Shown here in pieces: positions 48,601 through 59,153 of a stretch of 64,000 bases of DNA. Under the pieces are notes generated by a model. It did not search any database. It worked only from the letters and a program-made list of their open reading frames with translations, and had not been told where the DNA came from. This stretch comes from Mya arenaria (lineage: Eukaryota > Mollusca > Bivalvia > Myida > Myidae). Every line of letters starts with the position of its first letter. The first letter of the stretch is position 1. Both the position numbers and the translations under genes were made by a program. The DNA is taken from positions 30,374,932-30,438,931 of the forward strand of contig NC_069132.1 of NCBI RefSeq assembly GCF_026914265.1, written 5' to 3'.

Positions 48601-51600
48601 GTGCACACTCTTTGCTTTTTTATTTAGCCTTAGGTCGTGAGGCGATTATTGGGAATATGATTTTGTATGAGATTATATTCAGCATGAACACTTTAAGTAT
48701 ATATTTGAATGTTACTTATCTAACATGGGCCAGCTATACGTTTCAAATTCAGCTACCTAAATATGAAAACGAGCCGTTTTAGCGCCGTACGGGCACATAG
48801 GCCATACCCATATTAAGCCGTCCGTGTTAATAACAGAAGTTGTGGGTTAAGCCTACAAGTTCAATGACCAATACACACTGGTCCAGTATAAAACTTACTT
48901 TCGAATTGAATCAACGTTGGTCAGTTTTACGTGGAGGATTATGATGACAAGTTCGGCATCTGTCTACTGACCTGGAATGTTAGCTGGCTATGGTTTCTTA
49001 TGCCATGATACTGCTAGATTTGGATCTGGTCGGGTCTGCATTTAAATGAAGACATTGGGCCGTTGTTCTGCACTTTGCTGAAGTTATCAACGTGATTTAC
49101 GCCATCGTTGTTACCTTTTTATTCTATTATGTGTCATATTTAAATATAAAGAACTACAGCTGAAACAGATGTCTCAAAACAAAACACAGCAGATCACAAG
49201 CGAATCCATTTAACTTCTGGAGAGTTAACGATTTGAAAGGTAACAATTATTGCGTCAACAACTATAGGGCCGATTGTTCAGAACTTTGTTTAAGTTAACA
49301 ACGTTGTCAACATCATCATTGTTAACTTTCAAATCTTTACTGCTCTGGTAGATTAATGGATTCACTCGTGCTCTGCAGTATTTCTAATAAGATTGAAACA
49401 ACTCTTTAAGAGGTTCCTCTTATATTCAAATATATTAGCATATCATCAACCATTTCAATGTTGAAAGTTAACAACAAATGTGTTAACTATGTTGTTAATT
49501 TTAAGTTCTGAACAATCAGCCCGAAGGACTTAATAGAAGTTCCGAACAGTAGGCCCACTGTAACGTTCAAAGGTGTGAACAATAAATACTTCATGATGCA
49601 GTGTAACTCGACAGATTTGCTGACTCGTATGCGGGAAAAGTCTTCAGTTTGATCAATAATCGCAGATGTTCATATAAACGCCAGATTTTCCTGGCCATGT
49701 GGTCAATATCAAAAGTAAGTTTCCCCCCTAAGACACAGGACTGACATTTAATCGGAAATCAACCACATCAATAATTTAAAAGCCATAACGGTAACGTACA
49801 TGTGGGGTCCCAATGTTACCACAATAGGTACAGTTTATTCGATTTTCGCTGAATAATTAAGTTTATGGACGTCTTTATTTGATATTAAGTTGAGCCAATG
49901 AGTGAAGTTCTTGGTTAAGGAACTGGCTGTTGCATTTTACGACCGTAAATTAAATTTATAGCTGAAGCATTTTTTACGCCAGTTTTTCAATTATTTTCGG
50001 AATAGACACCATGCCAAATTTATAAAGACAAGACAAGACACACATTGATGTAAACTGGGAATAAGCATTTAACATGAAGTGAATAATATTATCCCAAATG
50101 GACTTGCACAAAAGAAGCTTCATTTAGGTTAACAACTTTCACTTGAATGTTAATATGGCATTTTAAACAATCCCATATGATTAGGGAATATTTTTTTTAT
50201 TCATTTCAGAAAGCTGCTATTTTGAGATCGAGCTATTAACGAAGCTGGACCCCGAGTGCTGTCCGTCTCTCGGGCTGAGTTCGGCGTTCACAAGCAAATT
50301 TAAAGCGCCCAAATTGTCCCCTGGAAAAACAGGTAGGGATTTCAAATTAGTAGGCTTCCGGAATGTGCTAACATTGTAACCGCTATGCTCATTCAAGTCA
50401 GTTTGTTGCCAATGTGCCAGATCGACAGAAACGTTTTTCAAAATAACATTTATATTTGAACAAAATCACTTTTTTAGTTAAACTGGTCCTAATTTCTCGA
50501 AACTTCTTAAGCTTTACATGCTTAAGTTGCTTATTTCAATTAGACAAAACACATACAGTACTTAAATGAGATTTTGGTAAATAAAATATGGTTTATTGTG
50601 ATAATCATAGAAGGATATCCTATTTAAAGTCCTATAATTACTCTTAATGCAGTTAATATCACGCGAATTGAAGACGGCAAAGAAAAATAGTGGGATAAGC
50701 TTAATCCTGTTATAAAGGACTTGAGAAGTTTAGAGAAACTGGGCCTGGACACCGTTGCAATAACTAATCGAAAGCCATAAACTGCTTAAGAGTGCTAAGA
50801 GACATCCGTTAAGTTACTGGAACAATATATATACCATATATGTAAAATATTTTTTATTAAAACACAGTAGCTACGCCCAAAACGAGGCTACTCTGACAGT
50901 TAACGATCTTAACCCTTGATTGAAACGGAGACATTAACTACATGTACAAAGTGTATGCAATAGGTTTGAGCCTTGAGAATTGTTTCAATGTTGTTGTTAA
51001 TTAAATTATACATGCCAATAGTATATATTAAGCACCATTTTAATACGTTTTCGATATATAAGATATGTTCATGACATATGTTCATATGACATGTTCTTAA
51101 AAATATTTCGGAACATCTCGGTCATTTTCCATTGAAAACAACATCGGATGTATGCGTACATCGGTAGAAGTAGTTTGTAAAATAAACGTATAAATAAATT
51201 GTATATATTACCGGTAAAGTGTATTATTGCATAACTATTAAATTAATTAATTAAGATTCCCAAGAGTAAATTTATCAAGTTTCACTGCTAAATTGAAATT
51301 ACTACGCGATCTACTTGCAGCGTAGTTAATTGTAAAGATCATTGTAAACCGTCCATATACATCCGAGTTTGTTTTCGATGAAAAATTGCCGATGAGTTCT
51401 GATTGCTTAGAAAAATACCATGCTTTTAAATATTGCACAGAGCTTCAGTTACTCAAGGAAATAAGAATCAACGTTGGCGATCGACTGGGTTGTGGAATTC
51501 TTTTTGACCCCAAGTGCAGCATTGAGCACCGGCGAACCCAGCTTGTTTTGGTCTATTATACATACAGAGGAAAGATTGTCTACAAGAACATTCGTCAAGT

Positions 51601-54600
51601 GCCCGAGGGAGGATTTTATCCATTGGTTGGTCTCCTTGTCAAAGGTATGATAAAGATCGGAGATTATTTTCCAATATTAAAGCACAATATGTTGAAAAAA
51701 AAATTAAAAGGAAATTGAAAACAACAACTGGCATTATATGTTTGATTACTGCATGTTACAAGAACAGTATTTCTGTGGTCCACTGTTTTTTAATTGTCTC
51801 CCTTCAAATAAATGTTTTAACCTTTTATTTACTTTTTTAATTTACTTTTCATAATAACTTTAACAGTTTGAATGGAATATTGTAAAACATGAAGCATCAA
51901 TAGATGGCATTGTGCTATAATGGGTGGTTCGAGAATCATATACTCGAGGACCGATTTTTACCAATTTGTCTCCCCTATAGAAAAAAAATGATATAAAAAT
52001 GTAAGAAACTTAATACAATTGAAATATTGGTGAATGGCAATAGATACACTTAAAATTACCTCTTCTTTTATTTCCTATTGATCTCTTTTGACAAACAAGT
52101 ATGTTGTATATACTCGTATATAAACATTTGAGAAAGAGAGTGAAACTCTTAAACGAGTTGATTAGAATATATGTGTACCGATTTGTAACTTGGTATACAG
52201 GAAGTATATAGGAAGTGTGTATGGAGACCTTTTATGGGATTGCGTTTCAGGTCCCTAGGGTGAAGGTCAAGGCCACTGTTACTAAAATAGATAACCGTTT
52301 GGTACTGAATACCTTTAGTTAGGATTGACATATTCTGATCAAACTTGGTATGTAGGAAGAGTTAATGGATGACTTACATGCATTTTGGGCCTCTATGGTT
52401 AAGGTCAAGGTCACTGTAGCTAAAAAAGAAGTTAAAACTGAATCTCACAACGGCTAGTCATTGAAATCCTGGTTTCGTCGCATTGCTGCATTTCTTGTTT
52501 ACCTTTTTATTGCTTTTGACAGGCACATATTTCAACATTATTGTATTCATTTCAATAACAAAGCGGTGTATAGTCGAGCGCGCTGGCGTACGTCAGCTCT
52601 TGTTATATATATTTTATATATAAAACTACATCTATTTTGATATTACTCTTGTTTTGTAAACTTGAACATATTGCAAGAACTGTACTGTTAACACAAGTTT
52701 ATTGACAATCCAATACGCTTTATTAATCTTTACACATGATTTGTTTACTGAAAATAAGAACTTTGTATAAAATTCAATACAATTTGAAAAATGTTTATAA
52801 TCTGGAAGCAACATTGTACTGCCTGTCACATATTTGCAGTTATCCCGATTGACTTAACATGCCTTCAAATTGCTAAATCGGAACACTTCGGCCATTTTCC
52901 ATCGAAAAGAACCTCGGATGTATATGGACTATGGACGGTTTATAATGTTAGAATTCTTTACCTTTATCTACGCTGCAAGTAGATCGCGTAGTAATTTTAG
53001 TTTAGCAGTTAAACCAAAGGATTTTACTCTTAAGATTCTATATATTACTATGCAATTTTACACTTTTGGAATTATTTTAAACTGATTAATACAAATTACA
53101 CACAAAAACACTACATTAAATTAATATTTTTTTATTATTAATTTTACGAACTACTTCTACTAATTCACCGGCATACATCAGATGTTGTTTGCGATGAAAA
53201 ATGGCCGAGATGTTCCGATTGCATATTGCTATAAATCAGGGCCCTTCCTGTGACCGCTCGAGTTTTGTTAGGGAAATGGTCTATCACGTTCCATGGTTTG
53301 CCTCAATGCCAGAATATGAGCGATCAACACACAGTCATTTTTGTCATCTAAATATTTCAAATATATAATGATGGGCTTAGCATTTTTATAAATTCTGCTG
53401 GCTCGATTTTAAATTGTATTTTGTCCATTTTTTTCTTTCAGATGATTCAGTCAAGGTATGGTACCCTGCCACCCGAACATTTGCTCTGCCGGACCGGACT
53501 ATTTTTGACATATGGCGACCAGTGTATGACAACTTCCGGTTTAGCGAATCCATACACTTTCCGGTAGTCGAATCCTCGGTCAAGGGCGGTAGACAAGCAT
53601 TTGTGGATGTCGATAACATAACGCAGGCTGACACTCAGACCAATTCTATACAATGCATATGCAGCTATGAAAACCAGTGCTTCTTTAAAATCACAGTGTT
53701 AGAAATTGGTATGTGACTATACATTTCAGTTTTTTTTTGTACAGACGCGCATTTTTTTACAGCATTCTTGAAAGGATTTTGTTGAAATTTTTTAACTTGA
53801 AATCCAGATTAGTATTCAGTAAACTTCATATCCTCTAAGGTATCACACTATTTAATACACATTACTTATTTTCGTGTGTGGATGTGTACTTTTTATTAAA
53901 TTAACCAAAGAGAGGGGAAAACATAACAATGCATAACATCGCATATTTCAGACGCCGAATGTCAAATACAAATTGGAGCAGCGCTGAACGATTTCCCAAT
54001 TGATGGAATAGACCTTCGCCACAGAAAGCAAAGAGCCTTCTTCGTTTCCAGAAATACAGAAAATACATACCCGGTGAAAGAAGGTGAACGAATGTTCACG
54101 ATCATTTCTAACAATTACGATATCTTTTTAGGCCACCGATTTATAATGTATATATTTATCGGCTAATTTAAGACCAATTTAAACCAGAGTTGTCGCAAAA
54201 AGACTTCCCATGGTTTTCAATCGGTCGACGACCAGTCGGCGACTGATCGGCTACGGATCGTCCACTGGTTGCCGACGTGTTTTTTGTCAGCAGCTCAACG
54301 CCGACCACTTGGCGATTGGTTGCCGATTGGTTTTTGACTAATCTCCGGTAATTCAAGGATAAGAGTTTCTTGCCTGAAAATGAATATGTACTGCTCGGCA
54401 TGGTACAAACGAGAGATACGGAAGAGACCTCTGCCGCTCTCACAACCCCGAAACCGGCGCGGCAGTCGGAAAGGGAGTTGGTGAGGCCAGATGGGGCAGA
54501 GATCCTGGGCCGGTATTCACAAAACATCTTACGTCATTTCTTATCTTAAGTCATTTTCCTAAGTTAGCATCTCACTGATCATTTGATATAATGATTAAAA

Positions 54601-56856
54601 GTTTTCTGAAATACTTTATCGACATTGATTTTATTGAATACCGATACTGTTATTTTAAAAACTCTTATACATTCATTTTAATTTGACCATGAAAAAAAAT
54701 AAGAAATCTACTTCAGTTAAGAAATGACTTACGATGTGTTATGAATACCGGTGACGATAAACCAGATGACGTAGATGAATGGTGATTAGAATAACAACTT
54801 ACGCAGCATTTTCTTCTCAGTGGCATAGCCATGCTCCATCTTTCTCCTTCAATATTTTTAATAATGCTAGATTTGTTCGGGCTGACCTAACCATGAACGT
54901 GAAAGGTTGACGACCCTAGTAAGATCATAGGCAACCACTCGCCAACTAGTCGTTAAATGTCGCCAAGTAGTCGCCAATCTGTCGTTTACCTTTTGCCGAC
55001 AGTCGTATGAGCGGACGACGATCGCCAATTGGTCGCAGGACCTATCGCCAAGTATCCATCGACTAATTCAACCATCATTTTCCTGGTTTTGGTTGCAAGA
55101 GGTTGTCGTGAAACGCCGTAAATTCTAGTCGTCGTAGGTATTGAGTTAGTCGTAAGCTATGAGTGATTGTGGCTTAATAGTACCATGTTGTTTTTGCCTT
55201 ACAGGTGACAGTGTTTGCTGTTGCATCAAAAAGGCTGATCAGGGAGAAACCGAAGTTTACTTCTTAGTCAACAACTCTATTGGGCAGCGTATTGTATTAA
55301 AACACAACCTTCTCGACACATACTACCCTATTGTTTGCTTTACTCCCGGAAGCGCTCAAATAAGGATCACGTGGCCATATCACGTGAATTCAAAAACAGC
55401 TCAAGCTGTCTCGGAGGAGGAAATGATGTTGACATTGGTAAGAAATACTACGAGAAATAGTGTATATGCCTTTCAAGTGTATTCATTTAAAACACTTCCG
55501 ATCTACTTTAAAACAACAACACACACAGCAATACATGCACTACCACTCCTGTACCATCATTCTTGTATCATCAAATGCAGATAAATGGATCCGGAAATGG
55601 TAGTTTGGGCTGAAGGCCGCATCCCTACATACATAAGTACCGCAAATAAAAATTGGGTATCGTCAGATCTACATTTTGGCATGGCATGTTTAAAAAAATA
55701 ATGCTCCGGGTTAAACAAAATTGGTAGTATGTTGTTATACGGTTTAAAATAGTGAGAATTAAAAATACCAATTTATTTAAATACGTTTATAAGATCTCAA
55801 CGTTAATGTGAATTTGAAAGCATGCCGAATTATCTGAAATAAATCTTTTTGAAGAATCGTGGGAAATATATAATTATTGATACGCAGAAAATGGAAATGT
55901 GTTGACTTAAAGACTCTGTCTTATTTTAACTATTACAAATAGTCAAAACGTCCACATCCAACATCGGGTTTCATTTAATTAACTGTTAACTAGCAAAAAC
56001 CTTGCAAAATAAAAGCAATGTACATATATTCCAGTACATATTGCTTTATCAGTTACTGTTATGAAACTAGCTAATTCTATTCAATAAAAAAAAATCAATC
56101 AATTTACATAACCTCTTCTTAGATAATGACAAACATTTATCAGTAACAGTCTGAGGCCCATCAAAAGATTTTTTGGATTCAATTTTTATTGCCAGTGAAC
56201 ACAATTAAAAAAAGTAAAACCACGCTTGTCGCGCCTACAGCCTGTCAACGCTTTCAGCGCTTTCATCAATAATGTTCATATTATATTGCTTGTCAGATTT
56301 TCATAGAAATTCAAAAAGAAATCGCCGGTTTGCCGAAATGATCGATCAGTCTTACATGGTAGACACAATGATGAATATTGTTTCGGAAATTACACATTAT
56401 CATGCCTGTAAGTGAGGATGAAATACCCATCATACGTATACGTTAAATATAAGTTTCCACCTCAAAAAATCTGGCTATCATACAGTGGCTTTGCAATGAT
56501 ATTTTTGTGAGACAACTTTTAAGTATTTTCAATTAATATTCCAGAAAGGGGGTGTCGAAGAATTTGAAGACGTGATGTTGATTCGTGAGACACAAACCAA
56601 AGAGGATGACGATGCAACCACAAGAATTACTCCTGACGAGGAAAATGGTGTGGTTGATGCTAATGATGAAGATGAAGAACACGATAATGAGGACAATGTG
56701 TTCACCCCGGTGAGCGACAGAGCGAGTCTTTCAGGGCCATTTCCAGGCCCAGCAAGTTACAACGAACCACACACATCGTCCGACAGAGGAGGCAAGAAAA
56801 AGAAACATGGGTCCAGGGGAAGGGTATCTAAAAGTGGGGCATGTGCAATTCTTTGA
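45667..56856 (+). CDS. Triple SPRY-like repeat protein with C-terminal CaaX box, 10 exons
   Basis: Exons 45667-45847, 46205-46360, 47997-48202, 48400-48538, 50210-50332, 51441-51644, 53442-53708, 53952-54083, 55205-55437 and 56545-56856 join to 650 residues. The start follows an in-frame TAA by 9 nt. Exons 1-3 (to residue 181) form a SPRY-like unit: FFEVEIL, SGDGGIF.AGEG, GDRITVYM, FFLNGRLVFRQ, FPAVGV and RITWP. Exons 4-6 (182-336) repeat it: CYFEIELL, IRINVGDRLGCGILFD, YPLVGLL. Exons 7-9 (337-547) repeat it more loosely: CFFKITVLEI, GDSVCCCIKK, YYPIVCFTPG, RITWPYH. The last exon is acidic (DANDEDEEHDNED), then basic (KKKK at 631-634), ending SKSGACAIL. CAIL is a CaaX box whose final Leu favours geranylgeranylation; with the lysines it predicts membrane anchoring. 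SPRY folds bind proteins, so an anchored adaptor is likely. AATAAA lies near 57430. I do not recognise the full architecture. Confidence 0.8.
46657..46916 (-). mobile_element. MITE related to 19841-20065, inverted, in SPRY-gene intron 2
   Basis: Ends CAGGGGCGTAGCTTG and GCAGCTACGCGCCTG are inverted matches. The internal order is the reverse of the 19841 copy (GAATCCACATG-type and TGGTGCA.TCTGG..CATTC blocks). No target duplication was evident. Confidence 0.65.
49059..49525. mobile_element. MITE(s) with GGGC(C/T)GATTGTTCAGAAC ends in SPRY-gene intron 4
   Basis: A complete unit spans about 49268-49522, with GGGCCGATTGTTCAGAACTT at the left and its inverted counterpart at the right. Directly before it, 49059-49260 looks like a partial, more diverged copy starting GGGCCGTTGTTCTG. 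A further relative is at 28684-28930. Confidence 0.65.
50477..50752. mobile_element. MITE with TTTCTCGAAACTTCTTAAG ends in SPRY-gene intron 5
   Basis: The left end ACTGGTCCTAATTTCTCGAA and the right end AACTGGGCCTGG (preceded by CTTGAGAAGTTTAGAGA) are imperfect inverted repeats about 270 bp apart. No frame inside. Confidence 0.6.
51109..51410. mobile_element. MITE with CGGCCATTTTTCATCGAAAA-type ends, copy A, next to SPRY exon 6
   Basis: The ends GGAACATCTCGGTCATTTTC and GAAAAATTGCCGATGAGTTC are inverted repeats. Copy B at 52877-53219 lies in the opposite orientation and shares inner blocks (CTACTTGCAGCGTAGT against CTACGCTGCAAGTAG). Copy A ends about 30 bp before the exon 6 acceptor at 51439-51440, so it may supply branch-point sequence. 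Confidence 0.65.
52160..52510. repeat. AAGGTCAAGGTCACTG-type tandem repeat, two units
   Basis: Two diverged units share TTGGTATGTAGGAAG, AAGGTCAAGGTCACTGTAGC and AAACTGAATCTCA words. The block ends in TTTCGTCGCATTGCTGCATT, the same terminal motif as 57530-58010. This suggests one mobile repeat family with a variable tandem core. Confidence 0.7.
52877..53219. mobile_element. MITE copy B (family of 51109-51410), SPRY-gene intron 6
   Basis: The ends CGGAACACTTCGGCCATTTT and GATGAAAAATGGCCGAGATG are inverted repeats. The inner order is reversed relative to copy A. The frames at 52791-53085 fall in it and are not genes. Confidence 0.65.
54170..55145. mobile_element. GTCGGCGACTG-rich element with a nested MITE in SPRY-gene intron 8
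   Basis: Outer parts (54170-54505 and about 54880-55145) carry many CGACCAGTCGG / TCGCCAATTGGTCG words in inverted arrangement. Between them, 54508-54752 is a separate MITE with ends GGGCCGGTATTCACAAAAC and ATGAATACCGGTG. The order implies the smaller element inserted into, or beside, the larger one. Confidence 0.55.
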
Positions 56857-57529
56857 GGTATCGACGGATCTATTAACCAGGGCCGTGATATTTTAAAGAC
56901 TCAATGGATTAGAAGAGACTTAGTTGAAACAAAATTAACATTCACATTGTTAAGAAACGTTCATACGGAACATCTTTCAAGCACAAATCAATGTATGGTA
57001 GGACTAGAAATGTGCAGGATTCGTGCACTGAATTATTCTCCATAAAATATTTTATTCCATTTAGCAGCATTTTCGGTGTTTTTAAGAATATGCAATGATA
57101 ACATTTTGGTATTTATTTTAAAATGATACGGAAACAATGATGTATTTTGACTCACTTTTGAGATCATTCTTATCAATTTCGGAGGATGTTTTTCTTATAC
57201 ACACCTTCGCCATACATTTATATACTATTATTTTTTATTTGTACATAAGATGCATGTTTATTATTAATTCACTAATTTGAAGTGCATAGGTTTACCTCAC
57301 ATATTCAATTTATATATTATTTTTGTTTTATTATCTGTAAAAATGTTGAACATTTGATCAATGGTTGTTACTGTTAAGGACCATTTTGCACTTTTAAAGC
57401 TCAATTTATGCTATGCATTTAATCTTATTTTAATAAAAATGCTGAAACAAGTCTACTGCTTGGCTTTTCATTTTGTACATCGAGCGGGCACACGGGTGGC
57501 GGGATCAAACGTCGTGGCACTGAATAACT

Positions 57530-58010
57530 TTTGTTAGGGTTGACACATTTTGACCAAATTTATATAAGAAGAGATTATATAGACCTTTCATGGGATTGTG
57601 TTTGGGGCTCCAAAGGTCAATGTCACTGTTGCTAAAAAAACCGTTAAAATGAATTACTTTAGTAAGGGCTGTCATATCTTGGCTAAACTTGGTACTTATT
57701 AAGAGTTTATGGAGAACTTTCATTGGATTGTGTTTTGGGCCCCTGAGATCAAGGTTAAGGTCACTGTTACTAAAAATAGAAAAACGGTTGCAACCGAATA
57801 ACTTAATTGGTGTTGACATATCTTGACTTAACTTGTTATTTAGGAAGTGTTTGCGGATACCTTTAATTTGATTGCGGTTAGGGCCCCTGGGGTCAATGTC
57901 AAGGTCACTGCTACTGAGAATAAAAGATTTGAAACTGAATCTCAAAATGAAAGTTGAAGTTCTTCTGTCAATCATCGAACACTTAGTTTTGTCGCATTGC
58001 GGCGTTTATT
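57530..58010. repeat. AAGGTCACTGTTACT-type tandem repeat, about three units, after the SPRY gene
   Basis: Units of about 130-145 bp share GGTTGACA(C/T)ATTTTGA, ATGGGATTGTGTTTGGG, GGTCAAGGTCACTG and ACTGAATAACTT words. The block ends TTTTGTCGCATTGCGGCGTTT, matching the end of 52160-52510. The 156-codon minus frame here is a repeat artefact. Confidence 0.75.
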
Positions 58011-58438
58011 ATGCTTTTTTAATAAACGTGCGAAAATAGTTGTAAGGACTTTCTGAATAATTAAACCTTCCAATCAACGGCTGTCCAAGCAGACATTTGA
58101 GACATCCGTTAGACATTGTAAGTATCTTAATTTCTACAATTGTCAACGAGCATACAGCCACATTGAAAATGACAGGAATAGGCTAAATGTGACGATAAAA
58201 AATAACCATTTTAATTTTTTAATCAATTAACATCCCCATAACAAGTTCTGAAAATAGGCATGCGCTCATTTTGCATGTTGTTCTTTGATTGGAAGAACAT
58301 GAAGTTATTTGTCCAATTACAAACTTCGTTTCATACTGCAAAATGATCAATAACGTCAAATCCTTGACGTCAACGTCATTTGAAACCACGCATAGCGACA
58401 GTTTGTTGACTCAATTGTACGCATATTTTCCATATAAA

Positions 58439-59104
58439 ATGGGGAATTGTTTTGGTAAAAATAAAAATAAAGTGGGTCCGGACCCGCAAGAACGCAGGGG
58501 CGATATTTCGGCCGTGATCTCGGCCGGAAATCCCTTTCAACAGCCGTCACCATCGGTGTCATACCCCGACATGGAGGCAGAGCTGAAAAAAGGAGAAGAA
58601 ATGGTGGCGGTACTGGAGAAAGGTGGGTGGGAATAGGCTTTTACAATAGCTTTATACTTGGTTATTGACTCGGAACGGATAGTTCCAAATTAAGATGTCT
58701 TGACAGACTCCGTACAGTTATCACGTAATAAAAAAGGGTTTTGTCTTTGTTAAATCCCAAGAAATAAATACAGCGATGGTAACTCGTTATGAAGTATTTT
58801 ACAATTAAGGTCGACAATGGAACAAGAGATATATCGAGTTTTACAATTTAAGGAGATAACAAAATTCAAGAAAATCCACTTTAGGTAGTTATATGGTATT
58901 CATCATGTTTACATTGTTCACAATACCAGAACAAGATGCAAAAGTGAATAAAGGTGGCGTGGCGTTTGCCGTTACCCTGGACGGGAAACCCTCCAACACG
59001 GTCGCCCCTCCTCGAAGATTGCCACCACTTCCGCCCAGAACATTGGGCGGGGCTCATCAGCCAACGGTAATGGTTTATAATAGTTTGATTGTTATAGGCG
59101 TTGA

Positions 59105-59153
<49 letters not shown>

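Noticed and set aside
57505-57975. 156-codon minus-strand frame
   Set aside because: It follows the units of a tandem repeat and its translation is itself repetitive.
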